The position numbers and the translations under genes were made by a program. DNA of 64,000 nucleotides from Glutamicibacter mishrai (GTDB lineage: Bacteria > Actinomycetota > Actinomycetes > Actinomycetales > Micrococcaceae). The DNA lies in contig NZ_CP032549.1 of NCBI RefSeq assembly GCF_012221945.1, positions 682,001 to 746,000 of the forward strand, read 5' to 3'. This document shows positions 35,082 to 44,186 of this stretch, one piece after another. The first letter of the stretch is position 1; each line of letters starts with the position of its first letter. The notes under the pieces were generated by a model that saw only the letters and a list, made by a program, of their open reading frames with translations, ran no database searches and was not told where the DNA came from.

Positions 35082-35945
35082 ATGCCTCGACATTCAGCAC
35101 CTGCGCGTCCACACCATCTTCGGTGGTGGTTGGCTCTGCTGCTGTTGGTTGCTTTCTTCTGCGTGGAGTATTTCTTCTTTGTGCATCTGCGCGCCGGGCA
35201 GTGGGCAGATCAGGCTGGCTTCGTGGCATGGTCACAGTGGTGGCCGCGCACCGAGCTGCTGGATCCTGTCCGTCAATTCCTGGACTTATTGCCGGTAATC
35301 TGCGGTGCGATTGCCGCGGTCTTCCTGTTGTACCGGGTGATCAGGGATCGGCGGTTCTTGCGTGCCACGGTGGCGATCCTGGCTTGCGCCGCGGCACTGG
35401 CCAGCACCCAGCTGCTGAAGCACGGCGTTTTGATCCGGCCGGATTTCAATTTCGGCACGACGGGCAATTCATTCCCCTCGGGGCACACCACCGCTGCCGC
35501 GGCCGCGATGGGATTGATGTTTGTCATTTCCCCGCCGAAGCTGCGTCCCGTGGTGCAACCCATTGCCTGGCTGTTCGCGACAGTTACCGGCGTCGCCACC
35601 CTGGTGTGCGGTTGGCACCGCCCCAGCGACATTGCCGCCGGTTTTCTGGTGGCTGCCTTCTGGATGGTGCTGGCCAGCGCGGTGTTGCAGCGGATCCAAC
35701 CTTTGAGCCACGAGGTGCCCAAGACCAGCTGGTCCCGGGGTGTCGGGACTGCCAGCATTGTCGTGTGGGCCGTTGTTGTCGTCTTGTCGTTTATCTTGCC
35801 GCACCCGCATATTCAGAAGATCCCCGATAGCTTGCAGCTGACGTACGCGGTGCTGGGAATCGTTCACGTGATTGCGGCATCGTTGATCTCATCGCTGGCT
35901 TTGCGCTCCGTCGTGATCGGACCGATGCGGACCTTCCAGAAGTAG
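35082..35945 (+). CDS. PAP2-family membrane phosphatase
   Basis: About 287 aa with six to seven membrane helices and the three PAP2 phosphatase motifs: KHGVLIRP, PSGHT and CGWHRPSD (catalytic His). Probable substrates are undecaprenyl diphosphate or phosphatidate; sequence alone cannot decide. I start at MPRHSAPAR, where AAGG lies nine bases upstream, rather than the TTG ten codons earlier. It is divergent from menC and convergent with the next gene, with an eight-base gap and no terminator in between. Confidence 0.88.
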   Translation: MPRHSAPARPHHLRWWLALLLLVAFFCVEYFFFVHLRAGQWADQAGFVAWSQWWPRTELLDPVRQFLDLLPVICGAIAAVFLLYRVIRDRRFLRATVAILACAAALASTQLLKHGVLIRPDFNFGTTGNSFPSGHTTAAAAAMGLMFVISPPKLRPVVQPIAWLFATVTGVATLVCGWHRPSDIAAGFLVAAFWMVLASAVLQRIQPLSHEVPKTSWSRGVGTASIVVWAVVVVLSFILPHPHIQKIPDSLQLTYAVLGIVHVIAASLISSLALRSVVIGPMRTFQK

Positions 35946-35953
35946 TAACGCTG

Positions 35954-36973
35954 TCAGGATCCGTTCTTCAGCATGATCGCGTTCAGCTGCTCCGCGCCTT
36001 GCTCGGAGTTGGGAATGGTCACGGCGAATCTCGACGAATTCTTCAGCTCGAATGCCAACCCTTCATGACGCCGAAGAACCACTGCTGACCCGCCCGGGAA
36101 AAAGCGCCATCCCCAGCCACCCCAGGTCATCGGGTCGATTTCAGTGCTGGTGACCGATTCGATCTCCTCGGGCTTGATGGTCCGCAGGGGGAAGCCAAAA
36201 AGCGCTGAGGTCACCCGGGTGCGCTGTTCGGTAATGCTCACTCGGATCCAGCACAGTCCCAGCACCAAGGGCCAGACGAAAAGGCAGACAACCAGGCTGA
36301 TGATCGTCGCGGTCCAATTGGCCTGCCCGGACCTGTTGTAGCTATCGAACAGTGCGAAAATGCCGATTCCGGCAACAACGAGCCCGAGCATCCACAGCCA
36401 CCAGGGAGCCATCATGGTTTCCCTGAATTCGCCGACCTCCGGCAGCGCAGTGCCTTGCGGCGCTGGAGCGGCAATTCCTTGGGCCTGGTTAATGCGAGCT
36501 TGCCGCTGTGCCTGCAGCTGCTTCGAATAGGACTGGTAAACGCCGCAAATCCATAGCGGGCTGAGCGCCAACAGCGTGCAGGCAAGCATCGGAAGCATCC
36601 AGATGCCGATGACTGCTGTCTGGGGAGTTTCCGCCAGGACTGTCGGAACCACCGAGCCAATGAAGACCCCGGCGGTGGTCCATGACAGAAGCGAACCAAT
36701 AAACAGAAGCGTTAGCAGTAGCGCCGGTCGCCTGGTTAGAGCCAATGCGCTCAGGCCGATAATGCTCCCCACGGCGCTCAAACCAATGGCCACGGGGACG
36801 AGAATCTCGGTGCGGGTGAATTCGTCAGGATAGGTGGATGACCAGTGGGTCGCTGTGAGTTCCGGTAGCTGGTTGGCCAGCGGGAGGTAGATGCCGAGCA
36901 CGATGACGACTGGCAGGACCAGTACAACGTACAGCCACGGACGATTCTTCACTGTATGCATAGCCGCTTCCAT
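35954..36973 (-). CDS. Membrane protein with DUF1648-like N-terminus
   Basis: 339 aa with about six membrane helices. The N-terminal stretch WLYVVLVLPVVIVLGIYLPL followed by LPELTATHWSSTYPDEF matches the DUF1648 pattern (small hydrophobic helix then PxxxxxHW). The last 100 residues (CWIRVSITEQRTRVTSALFG..RTIKPEEIESVTSTEIDPMTWGGWGWRF) look like a cytoplasmic PH-like domain as in bPH_2 proteins. Function is unknown. MEAAMHTV offers two starts. Confidence 0.75.
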   Translation of the reverse strand: MEAAMHTVKNRPWLYVVLVLPVVIVLGIYLPLANQLPELTATHWSSTYPDEFTRTEILVPVAIGLSAVGSIIGLSALALTRRPALLLTLLFIGSLLSWTTAGVFIGSVVPTVLAETPQTAVIGIWMLPMLACTLLALSPLWICGVYQSYSKQLQAQRQARINQAQGIAAPAPQGTALPEVGEFRETMMAPWWLWMLGLVVAGIGIFALFDSYNRSGQANWTATIISLVVCLFVWPLVLGLCWIRVSITEQRTRVTSALFGFPLRTIKPEEIESVTSTEIDPMTWGGWGWRFFPGGSAVVLRRHEGLAFELKNSSRFAVTIPNSEQGAEQLNAIMLKNGS

Positions 36974-37123
36974 CTCATCCCTTGCCCTAACTGGATGGCT
37001 CCTTGGCTAGCGGAGCCACGAACTTCTACATTCACTTCCATCAAGGAAATATGTGCACGCTTACGACTTAAACTCTATCTTGACATGGCGATAAATGATC
37101 GACCGAGACTCAAATATCAGCAA

Positions 37124-37167
37124 AAAGGATGATGCCCGCCGAACCACAACGGTTCGACGGGCATCAT
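37124..37167 (-). terminator. Terminator of the 2-oxoacid dehydrogenase operon
   Basis: ATGATGCCCGCCGAACC pairs with GGTTCGACGGGCATCAT (one mismatch) and is followed on the minus strand by CCTTTTT. Confidence 0.9.
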
Positions 37168-37193
37168 ATAAGGCAAGTACTGAGCCATTATTC

Positions 37194-38642
37194 CTAGAGC
37201 GTCGCGAGGGCTCGTTTCGGGTCGGTCATCGCATCGGCGACATAACGCAGGAATCCTGCTGCTGTCCCGCCATCACAGACCCGGTGATCAAAGCTCAACG
37301 TCAATTCGCAGATCGAGCGGACCTTGAGCTGGCCATTGACCACCCATGGTTTTTCGATGATGCGGCCCAGGCCGAGAATTGCGGCCTCCGGGTAATTGAT
37401 GATCGCTGCCGAGCCATCCACATTGAAGACGCCATAGTTATTAATGGTGAAGGTGCTGCCAGACAGATCAGCCACTGCGGCCTTGCCTTCGCGGGCCACC
37501 GATGCCAGGCGGGCGAATTCGGCCGAGAGTTCCTGGGCGTTGAGCTTGTGGGCATCACGCACGTTCGGAACCACCAGGCCGCGGTCGGTCTGCGCAGCGA
37601 AGCCCAGGTTCACTCCTTCGAAGAGGGTGTGGCGCAGGGAGCCGTTGGCCTCGACATCAATCCGGCTGTTGAGTTCCGGGAAGCGCTGGAGTCCAGCCAC
37701 TGCGAAACGCGAAATCAATGCCATGACGCTTGGTGCCTGGCCCTCGGTTTCCTTGATCTTGGAACGCAGCTTCAGCAGCTTGGTCACGTCCACGTCGACC
37801 CAGACGGTGGCCTCTGGTATTTCCCTGCGCGAGGTGCTCATAGCGTTCGCAATGGTCTTGCGGACACCGGAAAGCACCTGCGACGAGGCAACTGGCAGAC
37901 CGGTCCGCAAATCCTTTGAGCCGCCGACTGCCGCTGACTCTGGCTTTGACGCAGAGGCCTGAGCAGCCTGCATCGGCTCCTGAACGACAGGAAGACTCGC
38001 TGGCTGCTCCGAGGCAGGTCGTGCCAGCGCGGCTTCGACATCAGAGCGCAGAATCAATCCCTGCGGGCCACTGCCCTTCACGGAATTGATATCCAATGCA
38101 TTTTCCCGCGCCAGCTTGCGCACCAGCGGGTTGATGACGCGCACCGCTTCACTGGATTCCTGGACCGCGAGCGCAGCGCCAGCACCCACGCCTCGCGGCT
38201 TGCGCCGGCGGCTCGTCTTGCGCTGGGCAGACCCTGTGCCATAACCGATCAGCACGTTGCCGCTACCTTCATCCTCATCGGATTCGGACTCGGCCTCGGT
38301 TTCAGCTTCGCTCGACGGCGTCTGGGTCCCGGCCAGTTCCTCTTCACGATAGGACTGGGCACGCTCCATCTCGGGTTCCGATGCCGGAGCAGCTTCTTCC
38401 CCGCCGGTATTCACGGAGATAAAAGGCTCATCCACCAGCATCATCTGGCCGGCTTCGCCATGCAGGGTCGAGACGACGCCCTCGAAGGGGCAAGGGATCT
38501 CCACCAAGGATTTGGCTGTTTCGACTTCTGCGATCGGCTGATCCACCGCCACTTCGTCCCCGGCAGCAACCATCCAACGCACAAGTTCCGCCTCGGTCAG
38601 TCCCTCACCAAGGTCAGGCAGCAAAAAAGTCTTGACGGTCAT
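37194..38642 (-). CDS. 2-oxoacid dehydrogenase E2, acyltransferase
   Basis: 482-aa dihydrolipoamide acyltransferase: one lipoyl domain (residues 1-80, lipoylated Lys44 in VETAKSLVEI), an acidic Ser/Glu linker, a peripheral-subunit-binding domain (about 170-206, INPLVRKLARENALDINSVKG), then the catalytic domain with SFDHRVCDGG (His453, Asp457). A single lipoyl domain and the partner E1 sequences suggest the branched-chain complex (BkdC) rather than pyruvate dehydrogenase. The ATG directly follows the TAA of the E1beta gene. Confidence 0.9.
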   Translation of the reverse strand: MTVKTFLLPDLGEGLTEAELVRWMVAAGDEVAVDQPIAEVETAKSLVEIPCPFEGVVSTLHGEAGQMMLVDEPFISVNTGGEEAAPASEPEMERAQSYREEELAGTQTPSSEAETEAESESDEDEGSGNVLIGYGTGSAQRKTSRRRKPRGVGAGAALAVQESSEAVRVINPLVRKLARENALDINSVKGSGPQGLILRSDVEAALARPASEQPASLPVVQEPMQAAQASASKPESAAVGGSKDLRTGLPVASSQVLSGVRKTIANAMSTSRREIPEATVWVDVDVTKLLKLRSKIKETEGQAPSVMALISRFAVAGLQRFPELNSRIDVEANGSLRHTLFEGVNLGFAAQTDRGLVVPNVRDAHKLNAQELSAEFARLASVAREGKAAVADLSGSTFTINNYGVFNVDGSAAIINYPEAAILGLGRIIEKPWVVNGQLKVRSICELTLSFDHRVCDGGTAAGFLRYVADAMTDPKRALATL

Positions 38643-39725
38643 TTATGCCTCCCACTGAAGTTGATCAACAGCATCCAGAATGCGTTCGGCGCTGGGCAGG
38701 TGGTACTTTTCCAAGGTCGGGGCCGGGTAGGGAATATCGAAACCGGTGACGCGCAGCACCGGCGCCGCCAGCGAATGGAAGCAGCGTTCCTGCACCCGGG
38801 CAACAATTTCACTGGCAACAGAGGCAAAGCCTTGAGCTTCAGCCACTACGATGGCACGTCCCGTTTTGCGAACCGACGCGCACACAGTCTCATCGTCAAA
38901 GGGAACGATGCTGCGCACGTCGACGACCTCTAGATTGATGCCTTCCTCGGCAGCCATCTTGGCGGCTTCCAAAGCCGTCGAAACGCTCGGGCCGTAGGTG
39001 ATCAGCGTGGCGTCGCTGCCGGCGCGGGCAATACGCGCGCGTCCTTCTGTTGGCGCGCTCTTCTTCGCTTCATAATCACGTGCCAGCTGCTCAAGATCCA
39101 CCTGCTCCTTGGACCAGTACAGCTTCTTGGGCTCGAAGAAGACCACCGGATCATCAGAATCAATGGCTTCACGCAGCATCAGGTAGGCATCTTCCACGCA
39201 GGACGGAGTGAAGACCTTCAACCCCGGGGTATGCGCGTAGTAGCCTTCGGAGGAATCGCAGTGGTGCTCCACGCCGCCCACGCCGCCGGCATAGGGAATG
39301 CGGATCACCAGTGGCAAGGACAGCTTGCCCTGGGTGCGGTTGCGCATCTTGGCCACATGCGAAGCGACCTGCTCAAAAGCCGGGTAGGCGAAGGCATCAA
39401 ACTGCATTTCGATAACCGGGCGCATGCCATTGATGGCCATGCCCACTGCCATGCCAACGATGCCGGATTCAGCCAACGGGGTGTCGAAGCAGCGCTGGGC
39501 GCCAAAGCGTGCCGTCAGCCCGTCAGTAATGCGGAAGACGCCACCTAGGGTTCCTACGTCCTCGCCAAAAATAACGACGGAGTCATCGGCCACCAGCCCG
39601 TCGGCGAGCGCCGTATTCAATGCCTTGCCGAAGGTCACCGGCTGGTTTTCGTTGGCAGCCTTGGCGGCTGCACGCGCGGTAGCTGCGCTCACATTAGGGT
39701 TCACGCGCGATGTCGTGGCAGTCAT
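38643..39725 (-). CDS. 2-oxoacid dehydrogenase E1 beta subunit
   Basis: 360-aa transketolase-like subunit. FGEDVGTLGGVFRITDGL, the TPLAESGIVGMAVGMA segment and IRIPYAGGVGGVEHHCDSSEGYYAHTPG are typical of branched-chain or pyruvate E1beta. The C-terminal domain ends in DIPYPAPTLEKYHLPSAERI. One base separates it from E1alpha and none from E2, so translation is coupled. It forms the alpha2beta2 decarboxylase that feeds acyl groups to E2. Confidence 0.93.
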   Translation of the reverse strand: MTATTSRVNPNVSAATARAAAKAANENQPVTFGKALNTALADGLVADDSVVIFGEDVGTLGGVFRITDGLTARFGAQRCFDTPLAESGIVGMAVGMAINGMRPVIEMQFDAFAYPAFEQVASHVAKMRNRTQGKLSLPLVIRIPYAGGVGGVEHHCDSSEGYYAHTPGLKVFTPSCVEDAYLMLREAIDSDDPVVFFEPKKLYWSKEQVDLEQLARDYEAKKSAPTEGRARIARAGSDATLITYGPSVSTALEAAKMAAEEGINLEVVDVRSIVPFDDETVCASVRKTGRAIVVAEAQGFASVASEIVARVQERCFHSLAAPVLRVTGFDIPYPAPTLEKYHLPSAERILDAVDQLQWEA

Positions 39726-39726
39726 C

Positions 39727-40890
39727 CTAGGCCTCCTCGCGGTCTAGTTCGTCAACAAGCAGGGCCTGCTGCTCGGCGAGCTGGGTGCTCTTGGTGGAAT
39801 AAACGTGTTCAAAAAGTTCACGAGGATCCGTATTGGCATCCTGGTTCATGCCATCTCGCAGGGTCCTGGCCGCAGCTTCAGCGTCTTGGCCGATCTTCGC
39901 GGCGGCGTCATCGGTCAGCAGGCCGGCATCTTCGAGATAGGCCTTCATACGAGTCACCGGGTCCTTGGCGATCCAGGCCTGGACCTCGGAATCCTCGCGG
40001 TAGCGCTTGTCGTCATCCGCGTTGGTGTGCGCCTGCATGCGGTAAGTGTGGGCTTCAATCAGCAGCGGGCCATTGCCCTCGCGTGCCATGCGTACGGCAC
40101 GGGTCATGATGGCCATCAATGCCATCAGGTCATTTCCGTCAACGCGCTCGCCGGCCATGCCATAGCCCACGGCCTTGTGGGCCAGGGACGGTGCTGCGCT
40201 CTGGTGCGATAGCGGCACGGAGATGGCGTACTTGTTGTTCTGCACGAAGAAGATCACCGGAAGATTGAACACCGCAGCGAAGTTCAGGGCTTCATGGAAG
40301 TCGCCCTCGCTGGTGGCGCCGTCGCCGCACATGGCTACAACAACGGTGTTTTCTCCGCGAAGCTTCGCCGCGTGGGCTACGCCGACGGCGTGCAGCAGCT
40401 GGGTGGTCAGCGGCGTGGACATCGGCGCGCACTTGTAGGCCTTGGGGTCGTACCCGCAGTGCCATTCGCCGCGGAAGCTGGTCATGACTTCCATCGGGGC
40501 TACGCCCTTGGTGAGCACTGCAACGGTGTCGCGGTAGGTAGGGAAAAGCCAGTCGTTGTCTTCAAGGCACAGAGCCGCGGCGATCTGGCAGGCTTCCTGT
40601 CCGTGGCTTGATGGGTACACGGCCATGCGGCCCTGGCGAACCAGGGCCGAGTTCTGGTCGTTGACGCGGCGGCCGGTGACCAGGGCTGCGTAGGCTTCCA
40701 TGAGGCGGGCCGGGCTAGGCAGCGGGTATTCGTGTCCTGGTTCGGTCCCCTGCTCGTTCTCCGGACGAAGTGTTCCATCCGGATTGAGCAAGTTGATCAT
40801 GTGCCGCGCTGGCAGCATGTAATCTTCTGGGCTGATGCCGAACTTTTTGCTGACTTCGGACATGCGATCCGAGGTTGCTTCTGCGCTCAT
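39727..40890 (-). CDS. 2-oxoacid dehydrogenase E1 alpha subunit
   Basis: About 387 aa, ThDP-binding subunit: motif GDGATSEGDFHEALNF ... VQNN (GDG-X-NN), the phosphoserine-loop region HTYRMQAHTNADDDKRYR and FPTYRDTVAVL. I start at MSAEATSDR with AGGTGGGG just upstream; a 14-codon extension has no ribosome site. Together with E1beta and E2 it forms a branched-chain-type oxoacid dehydrogenase; the E3 gene is not in this operon. An Lrp-type regulator gene is divergent. Confidence 0.92.
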   Translation of the reverse strand: MSAEATSDRMSEVSKKFGISPEDYMLPARHMINLLNPDGTLRPENEQGTEPGHEYPLPSPARLMEAYAALVTGRRVNDQNSALVRQGRMAVYPSSHGQEACQIAAALCLEDNDWLFPTYRDTVAVLTKGVAPMEVMTSFRGEWHCGYDPKAYKCAPMSTPLTTQLLHAVGVAHAAKLRGENTVVVAMCGDGATSEGDFHEALNFAAVFNLPVIFFVQNNKYAISVPLSHQSAAPSLAHKAVGYGMAGERVDGNDLMALMAIMTRAVRMAREGNGPLLIEAHTYRMQAHTNADDDKRYREDSEVQAWIAKDPVTRMKAYLEDAGLLTDDAAAKIGQDAEAAARTLRDGMNQDANTDPRELFEHVYSTKSTQLAEQQALLVDELDREEA

Positions 40891-40964
40891 GTTCCCCACC
40901 TTTCGTACTTTGGGCTCAGTCCATGGGCGCACGCCCTTGTGACTCAGTTCACCTAAACATCATT

Positions 40965-40991
40965 TGCAATCAATTATGCGTAGCGATTGCA
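40965..40991. promoter_or_regulatory. Inverted repeat between the E1alpha and Lrp-type genes
   Basis: TGCAATC (40965-40971) and GATTGCA (40985-40991) form a perfect 7-bp inverted repeat with a 13-base AT-rich spacer in the divergent promoter region. Spacing and position fit an Lrp/AsnC operator; the assignment is inference. Confidence 0.45.
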
Positions 40992-41114
40992 TTCTGTATC
41001 CACTCGGCCGGAAAATCGTGGAAAGTTGAGAATCAGATACGTATACTTGTGGACGAAATGTTTCAATAAAATGTCTTTGGCGTTGAGACGTCAGACACAT
41101 TGAAAAGGAGAATC

Positions 41115-41567
41115 ATGGCCGCGGAAGCGGAGCTGAAACTTGATGAGGTCGACCGCGCGATCCTGGCGGAACTGACCCAGGATGGACGGCAGTCGGTAAC
41201 TACAGTTGCCCAGAAAGTCCATGTGTCCCGTGCCCACGCCTATTCGCGCATTGCCAAGCTGCAAGATGCCGGGGTGATCACGCGCTACACGGCGGTCATC
41301 GACCCGGTGAAGGCAGGACTCAAGGCCAGCGCCTATGTCACGCTGAAACTTCGCCAGCACTCGTGGCGCGAGCTGCGTGACCACCTTGCTTCCATCCCCG
41401 AGGTCCAGCACATCGGCTTGGTGGGCGGGAACTTCGACGTGATTCTTCTGGTGCGGGCCAAAGACAATCTGGATTTGCGCCGGGTCGTATTCGAAGAACT
41501 CCAGGCTCTGCCCACTGTGCTTGATACGCAGACCCACCTGATCTTCGAGGACACCGACACCCGCTAG
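41115..41567 (+). CDS. Lrp/AsnC-family regulator (BkdR-like)
   Basis: 150-aa regulator: AsnC-type helix-turn-helix (LDEVDRAILAELTQDGRQSVTTVAQKVHVSRAHAYSRI) and a RAM ligand-binding domain. AAAGGAG lies before the ATG of MAAEAELK. It is divergent from the branched-chain-type oxoacid dehydrogenase operon and probably controls it in response to an amino acid, as BkdR does in pseudomonads. A TTG five codons upstream is in frame but unlikely. Confidence 0.9.
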   Translation: MAAEAELKLDEVDRAILAELTQDGRQSVTTVAQKVHVSRAHAYSRIAKLQDAGVITRYTAVIDPVKAGLKASAYVTLKLRQHSWRELRDHLASIPEVQHIGLVGGNFDVILLVRAKDNLDLRRVVFEELQALPTVLDTQTHLIFEDTDTR

Positions 41568-41607
41568 GCCTGACTGCAGCGCGCTGCGGCAACGCCGGCT
41601 TGACGAC

Positions 41608-41672
41608 AAAAGCTGCTCCCTAGCTGCAGGTTCATTTAGAACCAGCGGCCAAGGGAGCAGCTTTGTGTTTTT
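41608..41672. terminator. Bidirectional terminator
   Basis: AAAGCTGCTCCCT and AGGGAGCAGCTTT with an inner GGTTC/GAACC helix, followed by GTGTTTTT on the plus strand. It separates the Lrp-type gene and the convergent paa operon. Confidence 0.88.
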
Positions 41673-41695
41673 AAGTTGTATTGAATTCTTCGGGA

Positions 41696-42481
41696 CTATT
41701 TCTTTCCGGTGAATACCGGCGGCCGCTTCTCCTGGAAGGACTTGAAACCTTCGGCATAATCCGCGGTATCGCATAATGCAGCTTGGGCCCGGTTTTCGTT
41801 GTTCATCGAAGCCCACAAGCCAACCCGCTGATCACGGATTTCCTGTACCAGCGCCTTGGACGCGACGAAGGCCTGAGTTGCCCCTTGCGCGACTTTTTCA
41901 ATCAGCGATTCACAGCGGGCTACAAGTTCTTCTGCCGGAAAAGCTCGGGAGAACAGGCCAGAGCGGACAGCCTCCGCACCTGAAATCAATTCAGCCGTGT
42001 AGATCATGTCCAGCGTCCGGTGGGCGCCAAGGCGCTCGGTGAACAGCCAGTGGCCACCAGAGTCCAGCGTTGCCCCGAGGTTGGCGAATGGAGAACCGAT
42101 CTTCGCGTTCTCCGCGACGTAAACAACGTCGGTGGCGATCGCCAAGCCCAGTCCCACGCCGAGGCAGGCACCCTGCACCAGGGCGAAGGTAGGTGCCGGG
42201 AAATTCGACATCTTTTCCAGCAACGGCTGGACCTTGCCTTCAAGGTAGCCGATCACGTCATCATCGGCAGGATCCACTCCTGAGATATCCCGCCCCGCGC
42301 AAAAGCCCCGGCCTTCGCCGGTGAGCACCAAGGCTCGAACGCTGCCATCAGCCACCCCGGCGGCAGCCTTGTCATAGGCTTCGGAGAGCTCAGCCAAGGC
42401 CGTCTCATCCAAGGAGTTCATCTTTTGCGGAGCATTGAGCACAACTCGGGCAATCGAATCGGCAATGGTCAGTTCGATCAT
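41696..42481 (-). CDS. Enoyl-CoA hydratase/isomerase of the paa operon (PaaG-like)
   Basis: 261-aa crotonase-fold protein: oxyanion-hole segments GRGFCAGRDISG and VQGACLGVGLGLAIATDVVY, then FANLGATLDSGGHWLFTERLG with an Asp at the position expected for the PaaG catalytic Asp. It is last in the paaABCDE operon, 19 bases after paaE, which favours the 1,2-epoxyphenylacetyl-CoA isomerase role (ring-oxepin formation), although a PaaF-type hydratase cannot be excluded. Confidence 0.85.
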   Translation of the reverse strand: MIELTIADSIARVVLNAPQKMNSLDETALAELSEAYDKAAAGVADGSVRALVLTGEGRGFCAGRDISGVDPADDDVIGYLEGKVQPLLEKMSNFPAPTFALVQGACLGVGLGLAIATDVVYVAENAKIGSPFANLGATLDSGGHWLFTERLGAHRTLDMIYTAELISGAEAVRSGLFSRAFPAEELVARCESLIEKVAQGATQAFVASKALVQEIRDQRVGLWASMNNENRAQAALCDTADYAEGFKSFQEKRPPVFTGKK

Positions 42482-42500
42482 GATTATTCGCTGGCCTTTC

Positions 42501-43661
42501 CTATGCGTCGAAATCGACGGTGAGCTTGTCGCTGGTCGGGTGCGACTGGCAGGTCAGCACATAGCCAGCATCCACTTCTTCGGGTTCCAACGCATAGTTC
42601 TCTGCCATGGTCACCGATCCGCAGGTCACCTTGGCGCGGCAGGTGCCGCACACACCCCCAGCGCACGCGAATGGCACATCCGGGCGCACGCGCAAGGCGG
42701 CGTTCAAAACCGTTTCGTTGGCACGTACCGGGGACTTGACTTCGCCCTTGAGGCCGTCGAGGTTGAAGCTGATCTCATAGCTTGCTTCATTCTCATCCAC
42801 GATGACCGGACGGCCGATATGGCCTTGCGGCTTATTCGGCTCGCCGGTGCTGAATAGCTCGAAGCGCACCTTGTCCGCAGGAACTTCAAGCTCCGTGAGC
42901 TGGTCGCGCACCAGCTGCACCAATTCGAACGGACCGCACAAGAACCATTCATCCACCGTTGGCGCCTGCACGACATTGGTCAACAGAGCGGTCAGCTTCT
43001 GGGCATCGATGCGGCCAGATAGCAGCGGTGAGATCCGCTGTTCCCGGCTGAGCACGTGATGCAGGGCCAGCCGCGCCGGGTAGCGGTCTTTGAGGTCTGC
43101 CAGCTCTTCAAGGAACATCACGTCCATGGCGGCCTTGTTGGCATAGATCAGATCAAAGCGGCTATGGTCATTGGCTTCAAGAATCGTGCGGGCAATGGCC
43201 AGCACCGGGGTGATCCCCGAGCCGGCAGCAACCGCGACAAATCGGTCTTGGCTGGTGGTATTGATTTGTGATGGATCATTGATTTCGGTGATCCGGTGTT
43301 TTGAGATGAAAGCGCCGGCCGGGCTCATCACGTCAATCTGATCGCCCGCCATCAGCTCTTCATTGGCCCAGGTGGAGAACAGCCCACCGAGGTCCCGCTT
43401 GATCGCTACCTTGATTTCGTCGCCGGTCGGGGCGGCGCAGATCGAGTAGGAGCGTCGCAGCTCGACGAGCTCCCCCTCGGCGTTGGGCAGTTCTTTGCGC
43501 AACGCCACATACTGGCCAGCCACGTAGTCGTATTCATCGCGCAGTTCCTCGGGGATGGCGAAAGTGACTTCGATGGAATCCTTGGTCAGCCGGCGTACGT
43601 TGGAGACGCTGAGCCGGTGGAATGAAGCCCTGCGGCGGGTGGAGGTTTGTTGTTCGGTCAT
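42501..43661 (-). CDS. paaE: Phenylacetyl-CoA epoxidase reductase PaaE
   Basis: About 386 aa: FAD-binding and NAD-binding ferredoxin-reductase domains (RRSYSICAAP and VAAGSGITPVLAIART) followed by a C-terminal plant-type [2Fe-2S] domain (CAGGVCGTCRAKVTC). It passes electrons from NADPH to the PaaABC oxygenase. I start at MTEQQTSTRRR, where the ATG overlaps the TGA of paaD (ATGA); the longer frame would read through paaD. Confidence 0.95.
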   Translation of the reverse strand: MTEQQTSTRRRASFHRLSVSNVRRLTKDSIEVTFAIPEELRDEYDYVAGQYVALRKELPNAEGELVELRRSYSICAAPTGDEIKVAIKRDLGGLFSTWANEELMAGDQIDVMSPAGAFISKHRITEINDPSQINTTSQDRFVAVAAGSGITPVLAIARTILEANDHSRFDLIYANKAAMDVMFLEELADLKDRYPARLALHHVLSREQRISPLLSGRIDAQKLTALLTNVVQAPTVDEWFLCGPFELVQLVRDQLTELEVPADKVRFELFSTGEPNKPQGHIGRPVIVDENEASYEISFNLDGLKGEVKSPVRANETVLNAALRVRPDVPFACAGGVCGTCRAKVTCGSVTMAENYALEPEEVDAGYVLTCQSHPTSDKLTVDFDA

Positions 43662-44155
43662 GAGAGTACCTTGAAGTAGTCGAAAGGTTCCAAGCAGTCT
43701 TTGCAGGTGTAGAGCGCCTTGCATGAAGTCGAAGCGAATCGTGCCAGTTCACGAGTGTTCAGCGAGTGGCAGCGAGGGCATTTCACGCTCATCCCCAGGG
43801 TGATGCGCCCTGCATGTCCACGCCCGGTCGGCGCAGCGATGCCGTATTCCTCTAGCTTCTTCTTGCCTTCATCACTCATCCAGTCAGTGGACCAGGCCGG
43901 TGTGAGCACCAGCTTGATATCCACCTTCTCGTATCCGGCTTGGGTGAATGCCTGATAGAGATCTTCACTGATCACATCCATGGCTGGGCAACCGGAATAC
44001 GTTGGCGTGATCAGCACCTGCACTGTTCCATCATCATCGAGATTGACCTCGCGCAGAATCCCGAGGTCCGCAATAGACAGCACCGGGATTTCCGGGTCAT
44101 TGACCTTCGCTGCGATGGCGAACAGCTCGGTCGTGCCGGCGATCATCTTGCTCAT
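43658..44155 (-). CDS. paaD: Phenylacetyl-CoA epoxidase maturation factor PaaD
   Basis: 165-aa MIP18/DUF59-type protein: DPEIPVLSIADLGILREV and TPTYSGCPAMDVI, with a C-terminal four-Cys zinc-ribbon-like part CPRC...CKALYTCKDC. It helps assemble the iron centre of the oxygenase. I start at MSKMIAGTTE because a GAGGGGGAG ribosome site lies just upstream; the frame stays open far into paaC but that stretch is a shadow. It overlaps paaE by four bases. Confidence 0.94.
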   Translation of the reverse strand: MSKMIAGTTELFAIAAKVNDPEIPVLSIADLGILREVNLDDDGTVQVLITPTYSGCPAMDVISEDLYQAFTQAGYEKVDIKLVLTPAWSTDWMSDEGKKKLEEYGIAAPTGRGHAGRITLGMSVKCPRCHSLNTRELARFASTSCKALYTCKDCLEPFDYFKVLS

Positions 44156-44186
44156 GACGGCTCCCCCTCTCGGGCCTGATGAATGG

